Under the pieces are notes generated by a model. That model saw only the letters and a list, made by a program, of their open reading frames with translations. It was not told where the DNA came from and searched no databases. A stretch of 64,000 nucleotides of DNA from Altericroceibacterium spongiae (GTDB lineage: Bacteria > Pseudomonadota > Alphaproteobacteria > Sphingomonadales > Sphingomonadaceae), in NCBI RefSeq assembly GCF_003610805.1, contig NZ_RAPF01000002.1:248001-312000 (forward strand), written 5' to 3'. A program made the position numbers and the translations under genes. Positions 8,346-18,434 of the stretch are shown in pieces (position 1 is the stretch's first letter; the number at the start of each line of letters is the position of its first letter).

Positions 8346-9733
8346 TGACTCGATTTCTTCCGAAGAGCCTGTTTGGGCAAGTTATGCTGGCCATCGCTCT
8401 GGCCTTGTTTCTGGCGCAGGGGCTCTCTGCTATTCTGCTTTATCGTGCACAGCAGCAGCGGCAGGAAGCTCTGCTGATTAATGCGGTGGCTTTTCGGCTC
8501 GGTTCAACACTGGATGATCGCCGGCAGGAAGACAGACGCCGCCATCGCCGCCGTGAACTAGCCATTGAACGACGAATGATGCCGCCGATCCAGCCGGATG
8601 AGACGCGACAGCCAGGGCGGGAAGCCATGCTGCGCAATATTCTGGCCGATCATGGTGTGACAAATGTCAATATTGCGGTGACCGAAAGGCATCCCAGGGA
8701 AGACCCTTTTATCCTCGAACAACTCCGTCAGCGCCCGCGTCTGGCGCGGCGGAGCGATAAATGGATAGACACGCCGATACTGGTGGCGGCGATCCGACCT
8801 CAGGGAACGGCATCTCCCTGGGCCATAGTACGTATGCCGATTCCGCAAGGCAGTTTCTGGGCGATTGGTGGTCTGCTTCTTAACACGGTGCTGCTTTTCA
8901 TCATTCTTGTCGGTGGTTTGGCGATTGTTCTGAGGCGGATCACGCGGCCTCTTGCGGCACTGACCCAGCGGGTCGACAGCTTCGCCGAAACACGCGCGCT
9001 TGAGGGGCAGCTCGAACCGCAAGGGCCGCAGGACATGCAACGGCTCATTCTCGCTCATAACCGGCTGGAAGGCCGGATTGCCGCACTACTGAATGAAAAG
9101 GATGTGATGCTCGGTGCTATAGGTCATGATCTTAAAACACCTCTCGCCTCGCTTCGGGTACGTATCGAATCGGTTGAAAACTCGGTTGAGCGCGAACGTA
9201 TGGCGACGACGATTGAAGACATTACCCACACGCTGGACGATATTCTCTCGCTGGCTCGCGTCGGACGACCGACCGATCCTCTTGAAAAAACCGAGCTCGG
9301 GGCGCTGACTGCTTCGGTAGTTGAAGAATATGAAGATATGGGAGAACCCGTTACCTTAGGAGAGTGCGAGCGAATTTCTTTACCCATACGTGCAACCTGG
9401 TTGCGGCGGGCCTTGCGCAATCTCATCAGTAATGCGCTGCGTTATGGTGCTGATGCTGAAATTTCCCTGTGCCGCGAAAAAGACGAAGCCGTGATTTGTA
9501 TTGCGGATCACGGGCCTGGGATTGCCGATGCCGATATGGATGCCATGTTTCAGCCATTTCAGCGCGGCGATCCGTCACGCAATCGGGGGACGGGCGGTGC
9601 CGGACTGGGCCTAACGCTGGCGCGTGCGATTGCCGAGCAGCACGGGGGCCAACTAGCGCTCGAAAACAGGCTGGATGCGGATGGCCAAATCTGCGGATTG
9701 GTAGCGGAATTACGGTTGCCGATTCACAATTGA
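8345..9733 (+). CDS. Membrane-bound sensor histidine kinase with HAMP domain
   Basis: 462 residues. Membrane segments at about 10-30 and 175-195 flank a periplasmic sensor region that is strikingly rich in arginine at its start (DDRRQEDRRRHRRR). A HAMP domain (about 195-245) is followed by a HisKA dimerisation domain with phospho-accepting H261 (GHDLKTPLAS). The ATPase domain carries the N box (LRNLISNALRYG), G1 (DHGPGIAD), F box (FQPFQRGD) and G2 (GGAGLGLTL). It is partner to the overlapping OmpR-type regulator. The highly basic periplasmic segment could bind anionic ligands such as lipopolysaccharide phosphates, which is speculation. Confidence 0.94.
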   Translation: MTRFLPKSLFGQVMLAIALALFLAQGLSAILLYRAQQQRQEALLINAVAFRLGSTLDDRRQEDRRRHRRRELAIERRMMPPIQPDETRQPGREAMLRNILADHGVTNVNIAVTERHPREDPFILEQLRQRPRLARRSDKWIDTPILVAAIRPQGTASPWAIVRMPIPQGSFWAIGGLLLNTVLLFIILVGGLAIVLRRITRPLAALTQRVDSFAETRALEGQLEPQGPQDMQRLILAHNRLEGRIAALLNEKDVMLGAIGHDLKTPLASLRVRIESVENSVERERMATTIEDITHTLDDILSLARVGRPTDPLEKTELGALTASVVEEYEDMGEPVTLGECERISLPIRATWLRRALRNLISNALRYGADAEISLCREKDEAVICIADHGPGIADADMDAMFQPFQRGDPSRNRGTGGAGLGLTLARAIAEQHGGQLALENRLDADGQICGLVAELRLPIHN

Positions 9734-9815
9734 ACGCTTGTGACAAACACGTCGCCATAGAATGTGACAGCTGCTAGGTGATTGCATCCGAAACTTCTAT
9801 CCGGAGCGACAATTC

Positions 9816-12485
9816 ATGCGTTTTGCTTTTCCTGCTCTGGCTGCTGCTTTGCTGTCAGGTAGTGCCGTCATTTTTACACCACCTGCTCTGGCTGCCGAAA
9901 GCCGCATTGCCGATGCCCCGCTTCCCGAAACCATTCCCAGCGACCTGCCCCGTATGGCTCGCCCTTCGCATTATGCTATTGCCATTCGTCCGGATGCCGA
10001 AAACCTGACATTTTCCGGCAGAACCAGCATCGATTTGCAAGTCTATGATGCCACCGATGTGCTGACGCTGAGCGCGGCGGCCCTCGATATCAGCGAAGCC
10101 AGCCTTGTTCCAAAGGCGGGAGGGGCAGCGATTCCGCTCACCATTTCATTCGATGCTGGAAAGCAAACTGTCCATTTCGCGGCGGCACAGTCGATTACTC
10201 CAGGAAAATATCGGTTGAACACGGTCTATACGGGAACGATCAATACGCAGGCTAACGGGCTTTTTGCACTTGATTATCCGGACAAGGAGACGGGCAGCGA
10301 AGTACGTGGGCTGTTCACGCAATTCGAAGCGCCTGATGCCCGTCGTTTTGCGCCGATGTTCGATGAGCCTAGCTACAAGGCGACCTTCGATCTTTCCGCT
10401 GTGGTTCCGGCCGATCAGATGGCGGTCAGCAATATGCCGGTAAAAAGCGAGAAGGATATGGGAGATGGCACCAAGCAGGTCGTGTTCGGCACGACGCCAA
10501 AAATGTCATCCTATCTGTTGTTCTTCGGGCTGGGCGATTTTGAGCGAATGAGTGAGCCCACCCCTAGCGGCACAGAAGTTGGTATCGTTGCCCCCAGAGG
10601 CAGTGGCGAGCAATCCCGCTATGCGCTGGATTCTCTGGCACCGCTGGTAGGCTATTATAATGATTATTTCGGAGTCGATTATCCGCTGCCCAAGCTCGAT
10701 AATATTGCTGGCCCGGGCCAATCACAATTTTTTGGGGCGATGGAAAACTGGGGGGCGGTGTTTACATTCGAACGCATTCTGCTCAACGATCCTGCTATCA
10801 CCAGCCCGGCTGTACGTCAGCAGATTTATGTAACGCAGGCACATGAAGTGGCTCATCAATGGTTTGGCGATCTCGTCACCATGGCTTGGTGGGACGATCT
10901 CTGGCTGAATGAAGGCTTCGCAAGCTGGATGGAGACCAAGGCGACCGATCATTTCAATCCGCAATGGCAGGCGCTGCTTGGCCGGGTGAACGGGCGCGAA
11001 TATGCGATGAAGCTCGATGGTTTTGAAACGACCCATCCGGTTGTTCAGACTATTCGCACGGTCGAGGAAACCAATCAGGCCTTTGACGCCATCACCTATC
11101 AGAAGGGTGAAGCGGTCATTGCCATGCTCGAAGCCTATGCCGGGGAGGATGTATGGCGCGACGGTATCCGTCATTATATGAAGGCTCATGCCTATGGGAA
11201 CACGCAGAGTAACGATCTGTGGAATGCCGTGGAGCAGGCCGGTGCACCGGGTCTGAGCGAAATCGCTAACCAGTTTACCCGTCAACCCGGTGTGCCGCTG
11301 GTCAAAGTCTCCGGCACATGTGCTGCCGGCCGCACACGACTTTCGCTGACGCAAAGCGAATTCAGCCGTGACCGCCGGCAGGAAACCGCTGCTAATCCGC
11401 AAAGCTGGAAAGTTCCTTTGCTTATTTCTGTTGGATATGGCGATGCCGAGCGCAAAGTACTTGACGGTTCCGCTTCGCTGACAGTGAATGGTTGCGGACC
11501 GGTGATCGTCAATAGTGGGCAGCTTGGCTATTTCCGCACGCTCTATGCGCCCGATATGCTCGAGCAGCTGGCTGACACACTGCCGCAAGCGGCCCCGATA
11601 GACCAGATGGGGCTGGTAGATGACAATATTGCGCTCGCTGAAGCGGGTTATCAGCCGCTTGGTTCGGCTATTAACCTGTTATCTGCTGTGCCGGGTGATG
11701 CTAATCCGGTCGTAGCTGAAAATGCCGTCGAAACCTGGGGCGAACTGTCGAAACTGCTTGAAGACCAGCCCGAACAAGCCGATCTCAACACGCTGATCGA
11801 GCAAAACTGGTTACCGCGTCTGGAACAGCTCGGTTTCGATGCCAGCGATGACGATACTCTTATCGACGCCAATCTTCGGGCGGCCCTGATCGTAACCCTC
11901 GGAAATATTGGTAACGAGCAGGTTGTGAATCAGGTTCGCACTCGTTTCGCCAGGCTGAAAAACGATCCGAAGGCGCTGGATGGCCCGCTGAAGACCACTT
12001 TGCTGAGCGTCGCCGCGCGTAACGCTACCGCCGATGACTGGGATCTGCTGGCAGAGCTGGCGGCCGGTTCTAACTCGGCTGTCGAGCGGCAGACTTATTA
12101 TAGTCTGCTGGGGGCAGCGCAGGACCGGGCACTGGCGCAAAAGGCCCTGGACCTTGCCCTGACCGATATTCCGGGCAAGACGGTGAGCGCGTCTATTATC
12201 AGAAGCGTGGGACGCAATTATCCCGAAATGGCTTTCGATTTCGTGATGGCGCATCAGGCGCGTGTCGATGAACTGGTCGATAACTCCGCCCGGTCACGCT
12301 TCATTACCCGGCTGGTCGACACAGCCAAGAATCCTGCTGTGCTTGAAAAACTTGAGGCTTATGCCGACACGCTCGATGCGGATGAGCGCAAGCCGGTCGA
12401 TCAGACAATTGCTAGCTTGAAGCAGAGATTGGAAAGCCGCCCGCGAATGCAGTCTGAGCTTAAGGCATGGCTGAAGCAGCAATAA
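9816..12485 (+). CDS. M1-family aminopeptidase, exported
   Basis: 889 residues with an N-terminal signal peptide (MRFAFPALAAALLSGSAVIF, cleavage near ALAAES), so periplasmic or secreted. It has the gluzincin signature: exopeptidase motif GAMENWG, then HEVAH (H343, E344, H347) with the third zinc ligand E366 in WLNEGFASW. A long C-terminal domain of ERAP1_C type follows. It removes N-terminal amino acids from peptides. GGAG precedes the ATG. The gene sits alone between a sensor kinase and a convergent ATPase gene, with a strong terminator after it. Confidence 0.95.
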   Translation: MRFAFPALAAALLSGSAVIFTPPALAAESRIADAPLPETIPSDLPRMARPSHYAIAIRPDAENLTFSGRTSIDLQVYDATDVLTLSAAALDISEASLVPKAGGAAIPLTISFDAGKQTVHFAAAQSITPGKYRLNTVYTGTINTQANGLFALDYPDKETGSEVRGLFTQFEAPDARRFAPMFDEPSYKATFDLSAVVPADQMAVSNMPVKSEKDMGDGTKQVVFGTTPKMSSYLLFFGLGDFERMSEPTPSGTEVGIVAPRGSGEQSRYALDSLAPLVGYYNDYFGVDYPLPKLDNIAGPGQSQFFGAMENWGAVFTFERILLNDPAITSPAVRQQIYVTQAHEVAHQWFGDLVTMAWWDDLWLNEGFASWMETKATDHFNPQWQALLGRVNGREYAMKLDGFETTHPVVQTIRTVEETNQAFDAITYQKGEAVIAMLEAYAGEDVWRDGIRHYMKAHAYGNTQSNDLWNAVEQAGAPGLSEIANQFTRQPGVPLVKVSGTCAAGRTRLSLTQSEFSRDRRQETAANPQSWKVPLLISVGYGDAERKVLDGSASLTVNGCGPVIVNSGQLGYFRTLYAPDMLEQLADTLPQAAPIDQMGLVDDNIALAEAGYQPLGSAINLLSAVPGDANPVVAENAVETWGELSKLLEDQPEQADLNTLIEQNWLPRLEQLGFDASDDDTLIDANLRAALIVTLGNIGNEQVVNQVRTRFARLKNDPKALDGPLKTTLLSVAARNATADDWDLLAELAAGSNSAVERQTYYSLLGAAQDRALAQKALDLALTDIPGKTVSASIIRSVGRNYPEMAFDFVMAHQARVDELVDNSARSRFITRLVDTAKNPAVLEKLEAYADTLDADERKPVDQTIASLKQRLESRPRMQSELKAWLKQQ

Positions 12486-12504
12486 TATCCTGATGTCACG
12501 CATA

Positions 12505-12540
12505 CATTCCTGCCGGATAATACCGGCAGGAATGCACTTT
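12505..12540 (+). terminator. Intrinsic terminator after the M1 peptidase gene
   Basis: Perfect 12-bp stem CATTCCTGCCGG (12505-12516) / CCGGCAGGAATG (12523-12534) with a 6-base loop, followed by CACTTTT. It lies between convergent genes. Confidence 0.8.
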
Positions 12541-12543
12541 TGG

Positions 12544-14142
12544 TTAGCGCATCAATCCGCCAATCAGATTGCGAGCGAAACGGCCGATACCGGGAATGCC
12601 GATAGCCTTGCCGATCTCGTTGCCGATTGTCCCTGCCGCAGCACTGGAGGCACGAGCGGTGGGGCTGGAACGCGATTTTCTACCCCGTAGTTTACTGGCA
12701 AGGATCGTCCCGGCACTTGCTGCGGCGGCCGATGCAGCGGCCCTGGCCACCTTATCCCCCAGTCCGTCCCATAGGCTTGTGTGACGCCGTTCCCGCTTGC
12801 GGACTTCAATTTCACCTTTGTCGGCTACTTCTTCCGCTGTGGCAGCGGCATCTGCGGCTTTAGCGAGCAATACTTCTTCGGCACTCTCCCGATCCACTTT
12901 TTCATCATATTTATTGGCGACCGGTGAGGCCGAACGAATGATAGCGCGTTCCTTGTCACTCACCGGACCGAGCCGTGAGCGGGGCGGTTTGATCAGGGTA
13001 CGCTGGACGATCGAAGGCGCGCCATCTGCAAGCAGAGTGGAGACAAGAGCTTCGCCCACACGCAATTCGGTTATGGCTTGTTCGACATCCAGATCGGGAT
13101 TGATACGGAAGGTTTCGGCAGCCGTCTTGATGGCTTTCTGGTCACGCACCGTAAAAGCGCGCAGCGCATGCTGCACCCGATTGCCGAGCTGGCCTGCAAC
13201 ATCTTCGGGTATATCTGCCGGATTCTGTGTGACGAAATAGACCCCAACACCTTTGGAACGGATCAGGCGGACGACCTGTTCGATCTTGTCTTCCAGCACT
13301 TTGGGAGCATCGTTGAACAGCAAATGGGCTTCGTCGAAAAAGAAAACGAGTTTCGGTTTTTCAGGATCACCCACTTCCGGCAGAGTTTCGAACAGTTCGG
13401 CGAGCAACCAGAGCAGAAATGTGGCGTAGAGTTTTGGACTGCGCATCAATCGATCCGCAGCCAGTACATTGATATAGCCACGACCCTGTTCATCGCATCG
13501 CAGGAAATCGTTGATCTCAAGCGCCGGTTCGCCGAAAAACTGGCTGCCTCCCTGACTGTCGAGGCTTAACAATTGCCGCTGAATTGCACCGACACTGGCA
13601 CGGCTGACATTGCCGAAACGTGCACGCAGATTCTGCGTATTTTCCGCAGTATAAGCGAGCATGGCCTGCAGATCGTCGAGATCGAGCAGAAGTAGCCCTT
13701 CTTCATCCGCAAAGCGGAACACGATATTCAGTACACCTTCCTGTGTGTCGTTAAGGTTGAGCAGGCGTGCGAGAAGCAACGGCCCCATCTCTGAAATGGT
13801 GGTGCGGATTGGGTGACCCTGTTCACCATACAGGTCCCAGAAAATTGCCGGATTATCGCTGTAGGTATAGTCTTCCATGTTCAGATCGCGAGCACGGCTT
13901 TCCAAACTGTCGGCATGTTTGAAGGCGGGAGATCCGGCCAGGGCTATTCCGGCAAGATCGCCTTTCACATCGGCTACGAAAACCGGCACGCCTTGTGCTG
14001 AAAAACTTTCCGCAAGGCCTTGCAGTGTTACCGTCTTGCCGGTTCCGGTCGCGCCTGCAATCAATCCATGCCGATTTGCCCGGGAAAGGTCGAGATTCTG
14101 CTGCTTTCCATTGTTTCCAAGGCCGAGAAAGATATGCGCCAT
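12544..14142 (-). CDS. HerA-like ATPase, YjgR/DUF853 family
   Basis: 532 residues. P-loop GATGTGKT (residues 30-37) and Walker [10 protein letters not shown] identify a HerA/FtsK-superfamily ATPase. The overall length and ending match the E. coli YjgR (DUF853) family, whose biological role is unknown. Residues about 180-330 hold the second half of the RecA-like core ([24 protein letters not shown]). The C-terminal 100 residues are alanine- and arginine-rich with a coiled-coil-like stretch ([20 protein letters not shown]) and glycine-rich hydrophobic patches. It is not next to nurA or other repair genes, so it should not be called herA. Confidence 0.9.
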   Translation of the reverse strand: MAHIFLGLGNNGKQQNLDLSRANRHGLIAGATGTGKTVTLQGLAESFSAQGVPVFVADVKGDLAGIALAGSPAFKHADSLESRARDLNMEDYTYSDNPAIFWDLYGEQGHPIRTTISEMGPLLLARLLNLNDTQEGVLNIVFRFADEEGLLLLDLDDLQAMLAYTAENTQNLRARFGNVSRASVGAIQRQLLSLDSQGGSQFFGEPALEINDFLRCDEQGRGYINVLAADRLMRSPKLYATFLLWLLAELFETLPEVGDPEKPKLVFFFDEAHLLFNDAPKVLEDKIEQVVRLIRSKGVGVYFVTQNPADIPEDVAGQLGNRVQHALRAFTVRDQKAIKTAAETFRINPDLDVEQAITELRVGEALVSTLLADGAPSIVQRTLIKPPRSRLGPVSDKERAIIRSASPVANKYDEKVDRESAEEVLLAKAADAAATAEEVADKGEIEVRKRERRHTSLWDGLGDKVARAAASAAAASAGTILASKLRGRKSRSSPTARASSAAAGTIGNEIGKAIGIPGIGRFARNLIGGLMR

Positions 14143-14247
14143 ACGGAGTCCGTTTGCTGTTATCGGGATCGTTCGACAGATCTGGCGCAGTGATCACTTA
14201 CCGGTCAAGCAATAGACTTGCGCGGATTTGTCATTAAGGCGGGGAGA

Positions 14248-16062
14248 ATGGTGGCAAGAGAACCGTTTATATTGCTTGATGATGCTCGCAGCGAAGGAGC
14301 GGGCGATGCGCATATCTTCGAATCGCCGCGCGAAATATTCGTGGCGCGGCGCCCCGAAGAGGTGGCGGATGTGCTGGCGCGCGCGGACGCGGCGAGGCAG
14401 GAGACAGGCGGCACACTGGCGGGCTATATCGCTTATGAGACCGGTTTGGCACTGGAACCTCGCCTTCAGCCTTTGGCTGCTGCACGTAGCGGGGCCGACG
14501 GGCCACTGGTCTGGTTCGGTCTTTTCGAAAAAGAGGAACGCCTTCCGGCGGCGCAAGTGCCCGCCTGGCTCGCGGCGCGAGCCGAACCTGGCCCTGCCAC
14601 TATCGGGCCGTTAGAGCCACAAATTTCGACCGGAGCCTATCTCGCTGCTTTCGAGCGCTTGCAGGAGGCTATTCGGGCCGGGGATATTTATCAGGCCAAT
14701 CTCACATTCCCGCTAGCAGGAGCGGCGCGCGGCGATCCGCAGGCCATCTATGCTGCAATTCGTCCGGCGGCGCATGCAGGCCATGGTGCGTTGTGTTTTG
14801 ACGGGATGCACTGGCTGCTTAGTTTCAGTCCGGAGCTTTTCGTCACGCTGGAGGAGAATCAAGTCACGGTTCGCCCGATGAAGGGGACGCGGCCACGCGG
14901 TGCAGATGAGAAGCAGGATGCGGCTTTTGCTGCGGAACTGGCGCAATCGGTGAAGGACAAGGCAGAAAATCTCATGATTGTCGATCTGATGCGCAATGAT
15001 CTCGCTCGTGTGGCGATACCGGGCAGTGTGAGCGTAGAAGGTCCTTTCGCGATCGAGAGTTATCCCACTGTGCATCAAATGGTTTCCACGATTACGGCAG
15101 AACTCGCAGAAGGGCAGAATGCGCTTGCGCTGCTCCGTGCTTTATTCCCTTGCGGGTCGATAACCGGTGCTCCGAAAATCCGCGCTATGGAGCTGATCGA
15201 CGAAGTGGAATGCGATCCACGTGGGCCCTATTGCGGGGCGATTGGTATGATCGATGGCGCCGGGAATGCCCGCTTTAATGTTGCCATTCGAACTGTGCGC
15301 CTCACACCGGGCGAAAATAATCGGCATCATGCGGTTGCTGGTGTCGGCGGAGCGATTGTGGCGGATAGCGATGGCATGGCCGAATGGCGCGAATGTCTGG
15401 TCAAGGGCAGTTTCCTCCGCCAGTCCTCTACCGAATGTCAGGCCCCTTCCTTCGAGCTGATCGAAACGATGCGCTTCGATCCGCAGGAGGGGATACCGAT
15501 GCTGGAGCTTCATCTTGAACGGATGAAGGCTAGCGCGGTGGAACTTGGTTTTTCCTTCGACAGACATGAAGCCCGCAATCAGATACAGGCGCTGTGTTTT
15601 GAACTGGACGCGGCGGCCCGGTTGCGCCTGCTTCTGTCACGCAGCGGTGCTATCACCTTGCAAACCGGACCATTGCCGGTTCCGTTTAGCGGAACGATGC
15701 AATGTGTTGCTTTACCGCATCCACTGGTAGCGGGAGACTGGCGTCTGGCTCACAAGACCAGTGATCGCAGTTTTTATGAGGCGGCGCTCGATGTAGCGAA
15801 ACTGACCAATGCCAATGAAGCGCTGCTGGTGCGTGAGAATGGCCAGGTGGTTGAAGGCAGCTACACCAATATTTTTGTGAAACGAGGCGATACGTTTCTT
15901 ACTCCCCCGACATCGTCAGGTTTATTATCGGGTATTTTGCGTCGGGCGCTGATTGCTGAGGGTAAGGCTGCAGAAGCTGAATTGACGCTCGATGATCTGG
16001 GCGATGGTTTTTTCCTTGGCAATGCATTGCGAGGATTGATGCCGGCAAGGTTGCAGTCATGA
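14248..16062 (+). CDS. pabB: Fused aminodeoxychorismate synthase component I / 4-amino-4-deoxychorismate lyase (PabB-PabC)
   Basis: 604 residues in two parts. Residues about 1-400 are a chorismate-binding PabB domain (GDIYQANLTFPL, MKGTRPRGA, DLMRNDLARV, GSITGAPKIRAME). Residues about 410-600 are a PLP-dependent fold-IV lyase (FELIETMRFD, ANEALLVRENGQVVEGSYTNIF). Together they take chorismate and ammonia to 4-aminobenzoate for folate. The glutaminase subunit PabA is not in the window. The ATG at 14248 is chosen over a TTG at 14218 because GGCGGGGAGA precedes it and REPFILLDDA is the usual start of this fusion. The stop overlaps the next start (ATGA). Confidence 0.93.
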   Translation: MVAREPFILLDDARSEGAGDAHIFESPREIFVARRPEEVADVLARADAARQETGGTLAGYIAYETGLALEPRLQPLAAARSGADGPLVWFGLFEKEERLPAAQVPAWLAARAEPGPATIGPLEPQISTGAYLAAFERLQEAIRAGDIYQANLTFPLAGAARGDPQAIYAAIRPAAHAGHGALCFDGMHWLLSFSPELFVTLEENQVTVRPMKGTRPRGADEKQDAAFAAELAQSVKDKAENLMIVDLMRNDLARVAIPGSVSVEGPFAIESYPTVHQMVSTITAELAEGQNALALLRALFPCGSITGAPKIRAMELIDEVECDPRGPYCGAIGMIDGAGNARFNVAIRTVRLTPGENNRHHAVAGVGGAIVADSDGMAEWRECLVKGSFLRQSSTECQAPSFELIETMRFDPQEGIPMLELHLERMKASAVELGFSFDRHEARNQIQALCFELDAAARLRLLLSRSGAITLQTGPLPVPFSGTMQCVALPHPLVAGDWRLAHKTSDRSFYEAALDVAKLTNANEALLVRENGQVVEGSYTNIFVKRGDTFLTPPTSSGLLSGILRRALIAEGKAAEAELTLDDLGDGFFLGNALRGLMPARLQS

Positions 16063-17246
16063 GCGGACACACTGTACCCCATATCCTTTCCCCGGCGCTT
16101 AACCGCATGGAAGTATCTGGCACCAATGCGATGACCGATCGCGCACAGGCACTGCGCGAAGCCGGCCGGGATATTATTTCGTTATCGGTGGGAGAGCCTG
16201 ATTTTTCTACTCCTGCTCATGTGGTGGAAGCCACGAAGCAAGCGCTAGATGACGGATTGACCCGCTATACGCCAGTCACCGGGATGCAGAAGCTCAAGGA
16301 AGCAGCGGCACGCCATTACCGGCGCGATCTTGGAATTGAGGCCGATCCTGCGCGTATTCTGGTAACGGTGGGAGGAAAACAGGCCATTTTCGAAGCGCTG
16401 GCTGCGACTGTCAGCGAAGGAGATGAAGTGATCGTGCCATGCCCCTGGTGGGTGAGCTATCCGCAGATCGTGCGTTATGCGGGCGGTACCGTTGTGCCGC
16501 TCATAACCCATGCGCAGCATAAGTTTCGGTTCGATCCGGGCGATCTCGAAGCCGTTATAACGCCGCGTACGAAATGGCTGTTGCTCAATTCGCCCGGCAA
16601 TCCCACCGGTGCCGTTTATCCGCGTGAAATGCTGCTCGGCATCGCCGATATTCTGCGCCGCCATCCGCAGATGATGGTGCTGTCTGACGATATTTATGCG
16701 CCGTTGATTTACAGCGAAGAACAGCATCAGACATTGGCGGCACTTTGTCCGGATCTGGCAACGCGCATCTGCACAATTTCCGGCGTGTCCAAAAGTCATG
16801 CGATGACCGGATTCCGTATTGGTGTCGTCACCGGGCCGGACTGGCTCATCGAAGCGATGGGGCGATTGCAATCCAATTCGACCGGCAATGCCTGCTCAAT
16901 CGCGCAGGCCGGTGCTATTGCTGCTTTTAACGGGCCTCAGGGCTTCCTCACTGAGTGGCGGCAACAGTTTCGCCAAAGACGGGACAATGTCGTGGCGGCG
17001 ATCAATATGATTCCGGGACTTTCCACGCCAAGGCCCGACGGTGCCTTTTACTGTTTTATCGATGCTACGCCGCTGATGGAGCGTTTTGGGGACGATCAGT
17101 CCTTGTGCCTTCATCTGCTGGAACATGGTGTGGCTGTTGTCGCTGCATCGGCCTTTGGCGGCAAGAATGGTTTCCGTATCAGTTTTGCTGCAGATGTTTC
17201 GGTGCTGGACGAAGCCCTGCATCGTATCGCAAAGGCTTTGGCGTGA
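16059..17246 (+). CDS. Class I PLP-dependent aminotransferase (aspartate aminotransferase-like)
   Basis: 395 residues, fold-type I aminotransferase. Visible motifs are ISLSVGEPDFSTP near the N-terminus, the NSPGNPTGAVY loop, LSDDIYAPLIY and the PLP-binding lysine K245 in ISGVSKSHAMTGFRIG. The closest group is the Igamma aspartate/prephenate aminotransferases, but the exact amino donor is not certain. It overlaps pabBC by four bases upstream and the pseudouridine synthase by four bases downstream, so it is part of a four-gene translationally coupled operon. Confidence 0.93.
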   Translation: MSGHTVPHILSPALNRMEVSGTNAMTDRAQALREAGRDIISLSVGEPDFSTPAHVVEATKQALDDGLTRYTPVTGMQKLKEAAARHYRRDLGIEADPARILVTVGGKQAIFEALAATVSEGDEVIVPCPWWVSYPQIVRYAGGTVVPLITHAQHKFRFDPGDLEAVITPRTKWLLLNSPGNPTGAVYPREMLLGIADILRRHPQMMVLSDDIYAPLIYSEEQHQTLAALCPDLATRICTISGVSKSHAMTGFRIGVVTGPDWLIEAMGRLQSNSTGNACSIAQAGAIAAFNGPQGFLTEWRQQFRQRRDNVVAAINMIPGLSTPRPDGAFYCFIDATPLMERFGDDQSLCLHLLEHGVAVVAASAFGGKNGFRISFAADVSVLDEALHRIAKALA

Positions 17247-17902
17247 GTACTATACCGATTCTCTTCGAAGATGCTGAAGCGCTGGTGATCGACAAACCGG
17301 CGGGTCTGCCTGTGGAACGGCCGCGTTCAGGCAAAGTGTCACTGGAGGATTATCTCGATTCTCTCAAACTGGGATTTCAGCGTTCACCGGTAGCGGTGCA
17401 TCGAATTGATACCGACACCTCGGGTTGTTTGTTGCTGGCGCGTAACCCCAAGGCCCTGAAACGGTTCGCCCGCAGTTTTGAGGAAAAGCTGGTCAGCAAG
17501 CGCTATCTCGGAGTGATTGCCGGCGTGCTGGAGGAAGAGGAAGGAACGATTGCCCTGTCCTTATCGAAAGTGAGCACGCCGAAACAGGGCTGGCGAATCA
17601 TTCCGGCGAAGAAAGGCAAGCCATCGGTCACCCATTGGCGGCGGCTGGCTGAAGCGAATGGCCGTACTTTCGTCGAATTCCTTCCTGAAACGGGGCGAAC
17701 CCATCAAATTCGCGTTCATGCAGCTTCTGGTCTTGGGGCACCACTATTAGGCGACCCTGTTTATGGGGGCCGCGATTCGCAAGCTAGTCGTATGATGCTT
17801 CATGCCAGCCGCCTTTCTCTTCCGCGAGAAGGGAAAGAGGCAATCGAGGCCCTTTCACCGCTTCCTGAGGCTTTCAGGGATCTTGGTTTTAGCGATGAGT
17901 GA
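17243..17902 (+). CDS. RluA-family RNA pseudouridine synthase
   Basis: 219 residues. The catalytic motif HRIDTDTSGCLLLAR places the nucleophilic aspartate at D56. LPETGRTHQIRVH and LGDPVYGG complete the RluA signature. It converts specific uridines in rRNA or tRNA to pseudouridine; the target position cannot be assigned. It has no S4 domain. The GTG start at 17243 overlaps the aminotransferase stop (GTGA) and gives a proper family N-terminus (ILFEDAEALVIDKPAGL). The longer open frame back to 16955 lies inside the previous gene. Confidence 0.93.
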   Translation: MSTIPILFEDAEALVIDKPAGLPVERPRSGKVSLEDYLDSLKLGFQRSPVAVHRIDTDTSGCLLLARNPKALKRFARSFEEKLVSKRYLGVIAGVLEEEEGTIALSLSKVSTPKQGWRIIPAKKGKPSVTHWRRLAEANGRTFVEFLPETGRTHQIRVHAASGLGAPLLGDPVYGGRDSQASRMMLHASRLSLPREGKEAIEALSPLPEAFRDLGFSDE

Positions 17903-18299
17903 TCTGGCCAATCGGGCTGTTGCTTTATCCGAAGAGAGCTTCATCGCTTCTTCCGGGCCGGGCGGCCAGAATGTGAACAAGGTAGCGACCGCTGTGCAAT
18001 TGCGGCTCGATGTTTTTGCTTTGCGTTTATCACCGCCTGTTTTTCACCGTTTGAAAGCGCTCGCTGGCAGCCGCATGAATGCCCGTGGTGAAATCGTGCT
18101 GACTGCGCGCAATTACCGGACGCAGGAAGCGAATCGGCAGGATGCTCGTGAAAGGCTGGCTCGCCTCATCGAACAGGCACAGGAAGAGCCCAGGACGCGA
18201 AAGAAAAGTCGGGTTAATCGCGTTGGCAAGACGAAGCGCCTCAAAGGCAAGAAAGCGCGTTCTCAGGTTAAGGCCAACCGCGGCAAAGTGGACTGGTAA
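17895..18299 (+). CDS. arfB: Peptidyl-tRNA hydrolase ArfB, ribosome rescue
   Basis: 134 residues with the GGQ catalytic motif at residues 23-25 (SSGPGGQNVNK), as in class I release factors. A long lysine/arginine-rich C-terminal tail inserts into the empty mRNA channel of stalled ribosomes. The family hydrolyses peptidyl-tRNA on ribosomes lacking a stop codon. The ATG at 17895 lies inside the end of the pseudouridine synthase gene (8-base overlap). The longer frame from 17802 would add 31 residues not found in the family. Confidence 0.95.
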   Translation: MSDLANRAVALSEESFIASSGPGGQNVNKVATAVQLRLDVFALRLSPPVFHRLKALAGSRMNARGEIVLTARNYRTQEANRQDARERLARLIEQAQEEPRTRKKSRVNRVGKTKRLKGKKARSQVKANRGKVDW

Positions 18300-18363
18300 A
18301 ACCGCTTCATAACGTCACAGGCTTGACTTTTACTTCACTCTGCCGCAATGGCAGCGCCGGAAG

Positions 18364-18407
18364 GGCGGCGTACTATGCGCCGCCTTATTGTTTCGGCCCG
18401 CCGGGCC
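18364..18407 (+). promoter_or_regulatory. Two-hairpin leader in front of rpmG
   Basis: First hairpin GGCGGCG (18364-18370) / CGCCGCC (18378-18384) followed by TTATTGTTT. Second hairpin GGCCC (18395-18399) / GGGCC (18403-18407) followed by ATTTTT. Both resemble intrinsic terminators. They could end the arfB operon or act as an attenuator of rpmG, whose start is at 18435. A TTGACT -35-like hexamer lies upstream near 18324. Confidence 0.5.
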
Positions 18408-18434
18408 ATTTTTCGAGAATTCTAGGATCACGCC

